Source of the DNA: Eublepharis macularius
Lineage: Eukaryota > Chordata > Lepidosauria > Squamata > Eublepharidae
Length of the DNA stretch: 64,000 nucleotides
Assembly (NCBI RefSeq): GCF_028583425.1
Contig: NC_072800.1
Location: 95,387,001 to 95,451,000, forward strand
Direction: 5' to 3'
The notes beneath the pieces are model-generated. The model worked only from the letters and a program-made list of their open reading frames with translations, did not search any database and had not been told where the DNA came from. The stretch's first letter is position 1; each line of letters opens with the position of its first letter. Shown here piece by piece: positions 54,180-64,000 of the stretch. The translations under genes were made by a program, and so were the position numbers.

Positions 54180-55121
54180 AAACCCTCGGTGCGCCTCGCT
54201 TAAGCTCTGCCGCGGTGGGCTTCGGCCATCGAAAGGCAGGCAACCATAAGCGGGCTGGAGCCGGGGCAGCCCCGGAAGGCCCCTCGGCCCTCCAGCCAAG
54301 CGGTCGTCGGGGGGGGGGGACCATCCCGGGCTGGGGCCCGAGCAGAGGCCTCTGTGCCCGCGGCCTTTGTCTTCCGGCCGCCCCTTTGGGCCGGGCCGGG
54401 CCGGCCGCGTGCCCAGCAGCGCGCGGGGCTGCGTCTCCCCTCCGGCCCGCGCCCGCCTCCTTCCCTTCCCTTCCCTTCCCCGGGGGGCGTGCGAGGAGCT
54501 CGGGGCCAGCGGAAGGGGCGCCTCCGAGCCCCCCTCGCCGCGCCGACGCCACCTCGCCGGCCAGTCCCGGGGCATCGCGGCCGCGGGGCCAAGCGCGCGC
54601 GCGTCCCGACGGGCGCCTGGCGGAGCGCGGCCGCGCGTTACATAAAAGGGGCCGGTCCGCCCGGCCGCGCTCTGGAGCGCGCCGGCCGCTGCCGCTCGGG
54701 GCTGCGCCGGAGGGGGGCGAGAGGGAGGGCCGGCGGGGCAGCTTGCCGCTGGCTGCCTGCCTGCTTGCCTCGCTCGGCGGCGCTGCGGCGCTTCCCTTCC
54801 CCGCTTCCTGCCTTCCCGGCCGCTTTCCTTCCTCTCCGGGGGCGGCTCCAGACCAGCGCTGACGCGGGAGGAGGAGCGGGGGCGGCTCGTGACGCGGGTC
54901 TCGGCGCTGCGGCTGCGGCTGCGGCTGGGACCGCCGGCCGGGCAGGGGCGGCGAGCAGAGCGCGGGCGAGCGGGCGAGAGAGCGAGCGCAGCTGCCGCCG
55001 GCCATGCAGCGGCGAGAGTCGGCCGCCCAGGCAGCCGCCCCGCCGCGCCGCTGAGCCCGCCGCGCCCCGCCCAGCCTCTCGCCCCTCCGCCGCCGCCGCG
55101 CAGCCGCCCCCGCCGCCGGCC
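54180..55121 (+). promoter_or_regulatory. AGAP3 CpG-island promoter and 5' UTR, with TATA-like box
   Basis: Dense CpG from about 54130 through the first exon. A TATA-like ACATAAAAGG at 54640-54649 stands out in very GC-rich DNA, which would place a start near 54670. A second ATG upstream of the coding start (about 55003) opens a short frame in the 5' UTR. Start site not observed. Confidence 0.6.
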
Positions 55122-55377
55122 ATGAACTTCCAGGCCGGGCCGGGCCAGAGCCCCGGGCAGCAGCAGCAGAGTCTGGCGGCGCCGGGGCCGTCGGGGCCGC
55201 AGGCGGGCGGCGCGCCGCAGCCGCAGTTCGGCCTCTCCAACTCGGCGGCCATCCGCGCCGAGATCGGGCGCTTCGAGTCGGTGCACCCCAACATCTACGC
55301 CATCTACGACCTCATCGAGCGCGTCGAGGACTTGGCGCTGCAGAGCCAGATCCGCGAGCACGTCATCTCCATCGAGG
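55122..55377 (+). CDS. AGAP3: Arf-GAP with GTPase, ankyrin repeat and PH domain 3, first coding exon
   Basis: AGAP3 (centaurin gamma-3) is an Arf GTPase-activating protein with a Ras-like GTP-binding module, active in endosomal and glutamate-receptor trafficking. Only the N-terminal 85 residues lie here. They begin MNFQAGPGQSPGQQQQ, then a Gly/Pro/Gln-rich spacer, then the conserved block LSNSAAIRAEIGRFESVHPN and IYDLIERVEDLALQSQ, ending REHVISIE. This matches the vertebrate AGAP3 N-terminus nearly residue for residue. The exon ends ATCGAGG/GTGAGG in phase 1, so the next exon should complete an Asp codon, as in human (ISIED). The GTPase, PH, Arf-GAP and ankyrin parts lie beyond 64 kb. AGAP1 shares this block but starts differently, and TMUB1/FASTK/SLC4A2 synteny supports AGAP3. 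Confidence 0.94.
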
Positions 55378-58230
55378 GTGAGGGGCGCGGGCAGGCGGGC
55401 GGGCGAGGGCCTGGCGGGCGGGCCGCGGCGGCGGGTCCGGCCGGCCGAGCGCGCTGCGGGAGACCCCCTCCTCTTCCCTCCCCTCGGGTCGGGGGCGCGG
55501 GCGCCTTTGCAGCGCGGCCCCCGCGGGGGCTGTGGCGCCGTGCTGGGCAGCCCCCCTCTGCGGCCCGCTGCGGCGTTCAGCCCGGGCACAGGCTGCGCGG
55601 CTCGGGGGCCGCGGCGGAGCAGGGCTGCGAGGGGCGGCCGTTCCTTCCGCCGCGTCCTCCTCTGCCTCTTCCCTTCCCTTCCTGTGCCAGAGCCTCCCGC
55701 CGCGGCAGAAAATGGAGCCCCGGGGCCGGGCCGGCGCTCGCTGGCCTTCCCGGCTCCGCAGTCCCGGCGCTCGACCCCTGGCCCGGCGCGCCCGCCCCCG
55801 CCCCCGCCGGGGCTTTGGCACGTGGGGCCGCCTCGGAAGAAGGCCTGCTGGGGAGGGCGTCGGGCCCGCAGCCGAGGATGCGCCTGCCGGATGGGGGCTG
55901 CCGGGGCCAGGCCGGCTCTGCTGCGCCCTGGATGCCCAGAGGCCTCCCGCCGCCGCCGCCTCCGTTCGCCAGGCCAGGCCAGGCCAGGCCTGACGGGAGG
56001 CGCCGGCTGGGGAGGGCGGCCAACCTCTGGCCTGTCTTCTCTTCCCAGCCGAAGGGGGCTGAGGCAGAGATTGCTTGGGACCAGCGCGGCTGGCCCTCCA
56101 GCGGTGGGGCTGGCTCTGCTTGGGGAAATGCCCTCTGCACCGGTCCAGAGGCTGGCACCGCCTCGGGCCCTGTGAGGCCCTGGTGCGTGTCCTGCAGGAG
56201 CAGGCATGAGTGCGGAGCCTGGGGGAGCAGGTGGGGGGCTCAGGGCCCTGGACACCCCGGCCAGCTCAGCAGGGACACAGGGCTGTGCTAGTGCGTGGGG
56301 GCGTTGGGGGGACACCCTCCTGGGGCAGGGGAGCGGAGTCTGCCCCTCCAGCCCTGGGAGCACGTGGCTCTTGTTGGCTAATAACACATTGCCAGGCAGT
56401 GCGGGTGGGGGCCAGAGCCGCAAGCTGGGGTGGGGGCTGCCGGGGAAGAGGCGTCGTCTCCTGTCCTCTCCTTCCTTCAATCAGCCTGGGTGTGGTGGTG
56501 CCCAGAAAGTGTGCCCCAAGGCCCGCGGGCGCTCGCGCTCCGGTGGCAGGTTGTAGAGCCAGAGGCGCCGTCTTGCCATCCTGCGAACCTCCTTTGTTGG
56601 CCAAGCCTTGAGAAACAGTCCCCGCAAGAAGGGTGCCACGAAGGGGCCGATGTTCGGGGAGGCCAGTTGCTGCTGGCTGGCCTGGCACTGGTCGCCTGCG
56701 GTGTCCCAGCCACCCAAACCTGTTTTTGGCCGGCCACCACAGTGACTGCAATGGGAGGAAAGGCAGCAGGGGCGGGGTGGGGTGGGGAACTGGATGGGTG
56801 GGGTCTTTCGATCCGAGCAAGAAGTCAGAGAGGAGGTACCCTGAGGATTTGGTATCCGGGAGGTGGACTAGAACAGCTGGCTGGGGCAAAGCCCAGGTGC
56901 CTGGAAGACAGGCAGAGTCGGGGGCAGCCGGTGGGGTGCCCTGGGAGGCCTGCTCGGTGGCTTCGGGCAAGAGGAAGAGGCTTGGCCCTTGCAGCTGGCA
57001 AGGAGATGGCAGCGTCAGTAGAGGGGCTGCTTTGCCTGGGGGCTTGCCCTGTAAGGCTGCCTGCTGCTGGCTGCGCTCTCTGGTGTCCGGTGGCCCAGAG
57101 TCCTTGGCTCTGTGCCTGCAAGCAAGCAAGCAGGCCGCCATTTTGTGAGAGGGGCTGTTGGAAATTCAGCAGTACCCCCCAGCTCCCACAGGCGGGGTCC
57201 CCTGCCCTACCACCTTCACTGAGAAAAGAGAGTGGCGCTGTGGGTGTAGGAGGAGGACGACCCCGGCCTTCCTTTTCTCTTAAAGGGGGTTGTGCATCTG
57301 GTGAAGCGGGGAAATGTTTGCCTTTTGCCAAACTAAGAATGAAGAAATCCTTTAAAAATAGTTCCAGAACGGCACAGGGAAAGAATTTCCTCCCTGTCAG
57401 TCTTGTCTTGGGGGCAGTCCAGCCGTCACAGGTTAGTCCGTGGGGTGGTATTCAGCGTTGTTTGGAATTCAGTGGGTCCTGTGGATGCTGGGGGGGGGGC
57501 ACGTGGCCATGCCAGAAATGAGTTGCGTGGATCGTGACCTCTGAGGGCTGATGGTTTGGTACAGGCCTTGCTTGGCCAGCTGTGAGGAAGAGGAGCCAGA
57601 GCCCGACTGTTGAAGCGGTGCAGAACAGAACTGGCTTCTGAGGACCGTTTCCCCAGATCGCTCTGGCTTGGTGCCACGAGTGGGTGTTTCGGTGGCCTGG
57701 TGGAGAGCGGAAGGGGGAGGTTGTGGTTCTGGCGTGGCAGCGTGGTGTTCCGGAGGTCTCCGGTGGTGAGGGGTTTCCCCAGCCCTGGCTGCCTGGGAGC
57801 TGGTGGTTGTAGAGTCTGTGGTGCTGCAGCCTCTGGCGCGGACGCTTTTTCTCCCGTGTTCAGCACGGGCATCAGGTGCTGCGCAGTAGACTTTCTCAGG
57901 ACTGCCCCATGAACTTGCTGCGCCAGGCCAAGGGTGTGGGCGAGTGTCTAGCGGACAGCTCCTGGGGTGCTTGGAGGGCACGCGGTTGGCTGTCCATGGC
58001 ATCAAGTGACCCGTTTGCCTCGGCAACGTGGGTCACTTGCTGGGAGCCCCCCTGCTGAAGCAGGTGCTGTGCTAGACCTGCTGATCGGGGTGGGGGACTC
58101 CAGCTCTCCCTCCAGTTGTTGTTTTGGCCAGCCCTGCCCCCCACATGCTCCAGACCCAGCAAAGCTGTGTGGTGGTGGTGGGGGGGGCAAGGGGACTCTG
58201 TAGTTGGAGTCTGTTCTCCACCCTGCTTAG
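55378..58230 (+). other. AGAP3 intron 1, 5' part
   Basis: GC-rich near the exon, then ordinary intron. 57430-58230 is G/T-rich with no named repeat and may be the 5' part of the L2 that follows. No second exon seen. Confidence 0.5.
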
Positions 58231-58239
58231 ACTTCAGCT

Positions 58240-59582
58240 GCTCGGGGAGGGGGTCGTACCTGATGGAAACTGTGAGCAAAAGTCACAGCTCATGTACTTC
58301 TTTGCCAACAAGGTCGGCTCCACAGTGGCTTGTCTATTTTCTCCGTGGCCGGGGACAGAGGGTGGGGCCTGGGGAGAAGTTGTCATCCCTTTATCCACTA
58401 GTGTGTGGTGTGCCACAGGGGGCAATACTCTCCCCACTGCTGTTTAACATCTGTATGCGCCCCCTTGCCCAGCTGGTGTGGAGTTTCGGGCTTGGGTACG
58501 CTGATGGACGGCCGGCCTGGATGTTGATGGACAGTCGGCCTGGATCGGCCCCAGTTGCCCTGGAGCATGCTTTTGGAGCCATGGCTGGATGGTTGAGGCA
58601 GAGCCGGCTGAAGTTGAACCCCTTGAAGACGGAGATCCTGTACGTGGGTCACGGGTGCGTGGATTTGGGACCCCGGCTCCCTACTCTCGATGGGGCGGTG
58701 CTTACACCGGCGCTGAGGGTTAGGAGCCTGGGGGTGATCCTGGAGGCCTCCTTGAAAATGGAGGCCCGGGTTGCAGCGGTTGCCGGGTCTTCTTTCTTTC
58801 ATTTTCGGCAGACCAGACAGCTTGTTTCCTGTCTTTCAACCAGGCAATGGTCACCTCTAGGCTGGACTACTGTAACGCGCTCTACGCAGGGCTTCCCTTG
58901 AACCTGATCGGGCGAGTGCAACTAGTCCAAAATGCAGCACCGCGTGTCATTGCCGGAGTGCCTTCTTATGCACATATAACACTAGTATTGCACCAGCTGC
59001 ACTGGTTACCAGTGGAGTACCAAATCAGATTCAAGGTTTTGGCACTGACCTATAAAGCCCAGACTGGGACCAATGTATCTGTGGGACCGCCTCTCCCTAT
59101 ATGAGCCCCAGAGGACACTTCGATCCAGCGACAAATAGTGCTAATGGTCCCTGGCCCCAGGGAGGCCTGCCTAGTGTCAACCAGAGCCAGGGCCTTTTTG
59201 GTCCTGGCTCCAGCCTGGTGGAACGCTCTGTCTCAGGAGACTAGAGCCTGGCTGGATCTGCCATCTTTCCAACCGGGCCTGTAAGACGGAGCTGTTCCAC
59301 CAGGCATACGGTTGATGCTAGCTAAGGCCTCCCCACCAGCCGAATAGAGGCAAAGGTGCCCGCCCTGCCAGATGCATCTTCCGCCCAGCCTTCTGTTAAA
59401 CATCTGTGGAGAGGTCTGGGTGGTGGACCTTCTTGAGAAGTGCGGCTACATTGTTTTAAATATTTATGTGATTTTATCTGATTTTAAAGTATATATTTAT
59501 ATTTTAATGTAGTATATTGTATGTAATCCACCCTGAGCCTGAGGCGGAATATAAATCGAATAAAATAAAAATAGTAAATAAA
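58240..59582 (+). mobile_element. L2-type LINE, RT C-terminal half and 3' end
   Basis: Decodes PQWLVYFLRGRGQRV, LVCGVPQGAILSPLLFNICM, RLKLNPLKTEILYVGHG, VRSLGVILEASLKME, MVTSRLDYCNALYAGLPL, LVQNAAPRVI, LHQLHWLPVEYQIRFKVLALTYKA: the L2 order. The 3' end reads GTAATCCACCCTGAGCCTG, GGCGGAATATAAATCGAATAAAATAAAAATA. Several frame breaks and stops; inactive. Lies in AGAP3 intron 1, sense orientation. Confidence 0.9.
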
Positions 59583-60160
59583 ACTCGGAGCTTAGAGAGA
59601 TCAAGACATGAGTCAGTCCAGATCGGACTGAAAGCCCCTCTTCTGCCTACCTCGCGCAGTGAGCAAGTACGCATGCAGGCCATAAATGCAGTAGCTCCCC
59701 CCCCTGTTTGTCTCCCCCCCCGCCCCCGAGAACCGACGTGGAGGGATAGACTTCCCCTGAGCACAGAGGCTCTGTATGGCTCTCCTTCTTAATACTTCCT
59801 AGGCTTCCTTTATGAGTTTGCCAGGCGCCTTTTAAAGAGTGGCGTGCAGCAGTCCCTCACTGCATCCAGTAGCCACAACCGGCACCAGTGATGCAGAGGA
59901 GCCACCCGTGGCTCTTCGTCAGGCTCCCTGTGGCTCTTCCCCAATGGGCAACCCTTTCCATGTTCTAGGAAAGTGAGCAAGGTCACGGGCGGATGGGTCT
60001 GCCCTGCTGTTCCTCGTGCTGACGGTAGGGAACACGCCAGAAGGCACCCCTTCCCCTCTCAGCACACGAGGGCTGCCTAAAGTTGAACTGGAGGGGCCGA
60101 AGTACTCTGGTAACTTAAAAAGCAAACATTATAGTTACATAGAGCATTCATGGTCATGTT
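59583..60160. other. AGAP3 intron 1, unassigned
   Basis: No exon or named repeat seen. Confidence 0.5.
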
Positions 60161-60163
60161 ATT

Positions 60164-60364
60164 GGCCGTCTCCACACGGCTTACCTGTGCCCGTAACGGC
60201 CCAGTAGATTGCGCAAAAAAGCGGAAGATCGCGTTTCCTTGTGGGAGATTTGTGCGACGTTGCGTGACCTCGCGCAAATCTCGTGCGAGAAAACACGATC
60301 TTCTGCGGTTTTTGCACGATCTACCAGGACATTACGGGCACAGGTAAGCCGTGTGGAAACGGCC
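60164..60364. mobile_element. 201-bp fully palindromic MITE
   Basis: Ends GGCCGTCTCCACACGGCTTA and TAAGCCGTGTGGAAACGGCC are inverted, and the inverted match continues with scattered mismatches to the centre near 60264. Flanked by ATT on both sides (60161-60163, 60365-60367), a 3-bp target duplication that suggests a PIF/Harbinger-like origin. No coding capacity. Confidence 0.85.
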
Positions 60365-60649
60365 ATTGTATGGGGTGTGTTTGGTGGGATGGTACACAGG
60401 GCATCCCGTGATCACATGGCTTCTCTGGTTGCTGGTGAGTGCAGATGTGGCTCTCTGTGAGCCGTGGCATGCGGACCACAGGCACAAGTCATGAATCCTG
60501 CGCAAAAGCCCTTTGTTTTCTTGTCCTGTCTTTACTGCCCATCAATTTTATTAAGTGACTCTGATTTCTAGGGCTACATATGAGTGAGTGAAAATCCTGC
60601 TCTCCATTGAAGGGCCTCAGGATGGGGTATATGGTTTTCCTTTCCTAAA

Positions 60650-60790
60650 TTGTATCCTCCCATCAGCCCTGCAAGGTAGGCTAAGGTGAGCAAGAGTGAC
60701 TGGCCCAAGGCCACCCCTTGTTCTGTGGTTGAGGGGGGCATGTGTGCGCGGCCTCTTGGTTCCTAACCCAGGTCCCTAAACTCTGCATCG
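60650..60790 (-). repeat. SINE fragment (CORE/MIR-like)
   Basis: Plus-strand CCCTGCAAGGTAGGCTAAGG and AGTGACTGGCCCAAGGCCACC are the complement of the SINE core seen at 13483-13690. Head and tail are worn away. Confidence 0.6.
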
Positions 60791-60799
60791 CACTTTCTG

Positions 60800-61960
60800 T
60801 TTGGGCTCTGTGTTCTTAACACCGTCAGCCTCTGAGATAACCCTCCTCCCCGCCCCCTACTCTAAAGCCCTGACTCCTTTGACTTTCCTCAGAGTGAAGG
60901 AGGCCCGGCCCTTCCATTACCTGGGTTGACTTTTTCCAGCTTGATGTTCGCTTCTTGTGGTGCACCTGCCAGAAATGAGCTCCCCATTTCAAATGCAGTG
61001 GCACCATAATAAAAGCCCGAACATCTTCAGCGTTCAGCCCTTTTCCTAACAACACTGAACACGGACTTTGCTCTTTCACTGCTGCCGAGCGCTGCACTGG
61101 AGCTGCCCATTGAGCTGCTCTGCCATGCCTCCAAGATCCCTTTTTAGCTGCTGTTTTTCAAACTTCAGATTATAGTTGTGTGGGGAGGGGGGAAGCATTA
61201 CCCCTTCTTTTTGTGATTGGAATTGCTCTCTCATATGCTGGAGAGGAGAATTCCAGGTTCCCCCCCCCAAATCTAAGAGCAGCTCCAGGGTAGAGGTGTT
61301 AATTATAAAAGCCCCACCCCACCCCATCTAGGAGGGCTCTTGACAGTCCAGACCTCAGCAGGTGGGCGTGGAGTTTGGCATTTTTGTCCGAATGGCTTCC
61401 TTTGCCGTGTGGGTGCTCACCTGCCCGCTTTGGGAGATCCTCTTGGGGCTCTTCGGAGTCTGTTTCGATGTTCACAATCCTGAAGAACTGGCTGCCCTCT
61501 GCAGAATGAGGGCCTGAATGCTCACGGGTCGTTTGTGAGCCAGTGGTCCAGATCCCAGTTCACAGGTACATCTAACAAACCTGGAACAGCAACTTAAGTC
61601 CGCGATCCTGGAAGTGTGCAGTTCAGCCGGGGAAAGATGGCTGCAGATCCTTTTGTAGGAAGTGGCACACCCAGGATCTCACAATGAGTAATAAATACAC
61701 AGAGGAGCACCTCGCAGGGTGGTTTGAGTGCAGTGGCATAAATCCGTGCATAGTTTGCCCTTGGATTACGGGCAGCTGTTCACCTTTCACCTTTTGTAAA
61801 GCATCCCATAAAAACCATCGCCTCCTGTTCCCTTCACAGACTGGCAATTCTAGCATCCCAAGGCAAAGGCACACTAAGGACGCGCCAAAAGACCGCTGCT
61901 GCAATCCAAAGCTTTATTTACAAGTGCCGAGGGTCAAATCAAGAAAACGGGGGCGCCCAC
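60800..61960. other. AGAP3 intron 1, unassigned
   Basis: About 1.1 kb with no exon I can support. 60890-61330 has an even base mix and a moderately long minus-strand open frame. It may be an old repeat, but I cannot name it. Confidence 0.45.
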
Positions 61961-61962
61961 AC

Positions 61963-62170
61963 TCTCCGGCTGCTCCCGGCGGGAGATTGGCAATGGGTTT
62001 GCCTGGCTAAATTGTCCCGTTTCACAAGGCTCACAGCTTCATCAAAAGCCACATGGTATGAAACGTGTTTCTTTTACTGAAAAATAACCTGCTGGACAAG
62101 AATCAAGTTTCTTCTTAGTTTTAGTCTAAAACAAACCCGTTGCCAATCTCCCGCCGGGAGCAGCCGGGTC
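61963..62170. repeat. 35-bp inverted repeat flanking ~135 bp
   Basis: Arm 1, near 61968-62003 (CCGGCTGCTCCCGGCGGGAG...), is the reverse complement of arm 2, near 62135-62169 (...CTCCCGCCGGGAGCAGCCGG), with one mismatch. Arm 2 joins the end of the L2 on the right. Confidence 0.85.
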
Positions 62171-64000
62171 ACTGTAGCCAGGTCCTGGGGCGTCAGGTAA
62201 GGGCCAAGCTGCCTGATCTGATGGAGATGGAAAAATGCAGACTTGGCAGCTGCCGTGACCGGGGCCTCCCATCAACAGGGAGGAGCACGCCCAGACTCTT
62301 CAGCACTGGCAAGGTTGCCAGTGGTGTCCCATCCAGGGCAGGGAGCTGGGTCCCACCGTCTGGCAGCCCCCCGTCCCAGCTGCAGGACCTCTGTCTTCAC
62401 CGGATTCAGTTTCAGCCATGGCGTCAGCCTCCAGAGCTCTGGCCAGATTGTCCGGGGCCATGTCTGGCCGGCCGGGCATCAACAGAAAAAGCTGGGCGTC
62501 ATCCGTGTATTGATGACAACTCAGCCCAAACCTCTGCACCAACTGGGCGAGGGGGCGCATGTAGATGTTAAATAACATTGGGGAGAGTATCGCCCCTTGG
62601 GGAACCCCGCACACCAAAGGGTGACGGGGCGATAGATCTCCCCCGAGCGCCACCCTCTGTCCCCGACCCTGGAGAAAGGAGACCAGCCACTGTAAGGCTG
62701 TTCCTCTAATTCCCATGTCAGCCGACAAGTCAGTCGACCATGTCAAATGCTGCTGTGAGATCGAATAACACAAGCAGCCTCGACCCGCCTCGATCCAGAT
62801 GCCTGCGAAGGTCATCTGTGAGGGCAACCAAGGCCGTCTCCGTCCCATGGCCAGGACAGAAGCCAGACTGGAATGGGTCCAGGACTTCAGAATCATTCAG
62901 GAATTCCTGCAGTTGTACTGCCACCGCCCACTCAATCACCTTGCCCAGGAACGGGAGCTTTGACACTGGACGGTAACTAGATGGGTCGGTGGGGTCCAAA
63001 GATGGTTTTTTCAGGAGGGGCCACACCACCACCTCCTTTAACACTCCTGGAAAAAAACTAGAGCTCAGGGAGATGTTAACAATGGCCTCCAAATGGTCCC
63101 GTAGCCCCTCCGAGCTGGCCTTCATGAGCCAGGATGGGCAGGGGTCCAGAGGACAGGTAGTTGGCCTCATCCCCTGCAGGATCCTGTCAACATCGTCCCG
63201 GGAGAGCAGCCTGAAATGATCTAATACGGATCCAGAAGACGGCCAATGGGTCTCCAGTTCCCTTACTGTATCAACAGTGGGTGGCAGGCCACGGCGAAGG
63301 GACAAGATTTTGCCCGCAAAATAGCTCGCAAAAGCCTCGCAGCCGATAGTCAAATTAAGAATTTGGTGGTCTCCCTGAGAGAGGGAGACCAAGGACCGAA
63401 CTGTTCGAAATAATTGAGCCGGGCATGAGCTAGCGGACGCAATGGAAGCAGCAAAGAAATCCCTCTTTGCTGCTTTCACTGCCACCTCATAGGCTTTCAT
63501 AAACGTCCTATAAGATGTTCTTGCCTCTTCGTCGCGCCCCCGCCTCCACACTCGCTCTAGTCGTCTCAGAGACCGCTTCATCTGGCCAAGGAGCTACCCG
63601 TTTGCGGGCTCGGAGAGGGCGGCAGGGGGCAATAGCGTCGATGGCTTCGGAAAGACGGCCATGCCGATCATCCACCAGCTCATCTAATGTATTGCCAGGG
63701 GGCATCGGATCCCGCAGAGCCGCCTGGAAACCAATTGGATCCATAAGCCTCCGCGGGCGAGCGTAAATCCGCTCACCGCCCGCCCGGGAAAGGAGCGGCA
63801 TGCTCAGACAAGCCCTCAGAACAAAGTGATCCGACCATGGCACTGCATCATAGGCATCCAGGACCACCATCATCCCCGCTCCCAAAATCAAATCCAGCGT
63901 GTGACCTGCTTCATGCGTGGGAGCCGAAACAAACTGGGAGAGTCCTAGGGCCGCCATGGAGGACACCAGGTCAATGGCCTGCGTGGAGGCATCGTCGTCA
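62140..64000 (-). mobile_element. L2-type LINE running off the window edge
   Basis: Minus strand, in order: endonuclease C-terminal part at about 63966-63730 (FVSAPTHEAGHTLDLILGA, WSDHFVLRACLS, GERIYARPRRLMDP); a 284-residue open RT stretch at 63581-62730 (VVVWPLLKKPSLDPTDPSSY, RPVSKLPFLGKVIEW, LDPFQSGFCPGHGTETALVA, LLVLFDLTAAFDMVD); then, after a break, GIRGTALQWLVSFLQGRGQR, HPLVCGVPQGAILSPMLFNI and YTDDAQLFLL (RT catalytic box) to about 62300. The rest decays to 62140, where it stops without the usual 3' tail. Antisense to AGAP3. The 5' part lies beyond the window. Confidence 0.93.

Noticed and set aside
53868-56480. 870-residue open frame on the minus strand across the AGAP3 promoter and exon 1
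   Set aside because: It is antisense to AGAP3 exon 1, composed of Arg/Pro/Ala/Gly as expected from a CpG island, and matches no protein.
1-64000. CRISPR arrays, bacterial operons, phage genes
   Set aside because: Nothing with direct repeats and unique spacers or with dense prokaryotic coding; the DNA is plainly vertebrate.

Overview
The window is nuclear DNA from a vertebrate, most likely a squamate reptile (lizard, gecko or snake). Two things point there. The four host genes are spliced vertebrate genes in an order known from mammals. The repeats are the squamate mix: BovB (RTE), CR1 and L2-type LINEs, tRNA-derived SINEs with CORE/MIR-like bodies, hAT-type MITEs, and a Ty3/Gypsy chromovirus-like element. 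High GC and dense CpG islands at the genes would fit a microchromosome, but that is inference.

Layout. (1) 1-5010, plus strand: the last nine coding exons of SLC4A2 (anion exchanger AE2), ending in the family's C-terminus [10 protein letters not shown]. (2) 5010-14500, minus strand: complete FASTK in eight coding exons, with nested repeats in its large third intron. (3) 14535-21130, minus strand: complete TMUB1 in two coding exons plus an inferred non-coding first exon. Its intron is full of old CR1. (4) 21.1-54.1 kb: no recognisable host gene. It holds two BovB copies, an orphan CpG island (25.8-26.7 kb), L2 fragments, a GC-rich unclassified tract (28.9-33.7 kb), a CR1 with a long open RT frame, hAT MITEs, and a 6.6-kb Gypsy fossil with paired LTRs and a 5-bp target duplication. 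(5) 54.2-55.4 kb, plus strand: CpG-island promoter and first coding exon of AGAP3. The remainder, to 64 kb, is AGAP3 intron 1 with L2 copies and a fully palindromic MITE.

The order SLC4A2 > < FASTK < TMUB1, AGAP3 > is, to my knowledge, the mammalian order, so this is a conserved block expanded by transposons between TMUB1 and AGAP3. The genes have unrelated jobs: chloride/bicarbonate exchange, mitochondrial RNA biology, a membrane ubiquitin-like protein, and an Arf-GAP. What links them is packing. SLC4A2 and FASTK converge on one short polyadenylation zone. TMUB1 and FASTK run head to tail with 133 bp between stop and start, and I see no poly(A) signal in that gap.

I found no CRISPR array, no functional tRNA or rRNA gene, and no convincing new multigene system. 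The most interesting points are the compact gene junctions, several long hairpins, the uneven LTR divergence, and the orphan CpG island.
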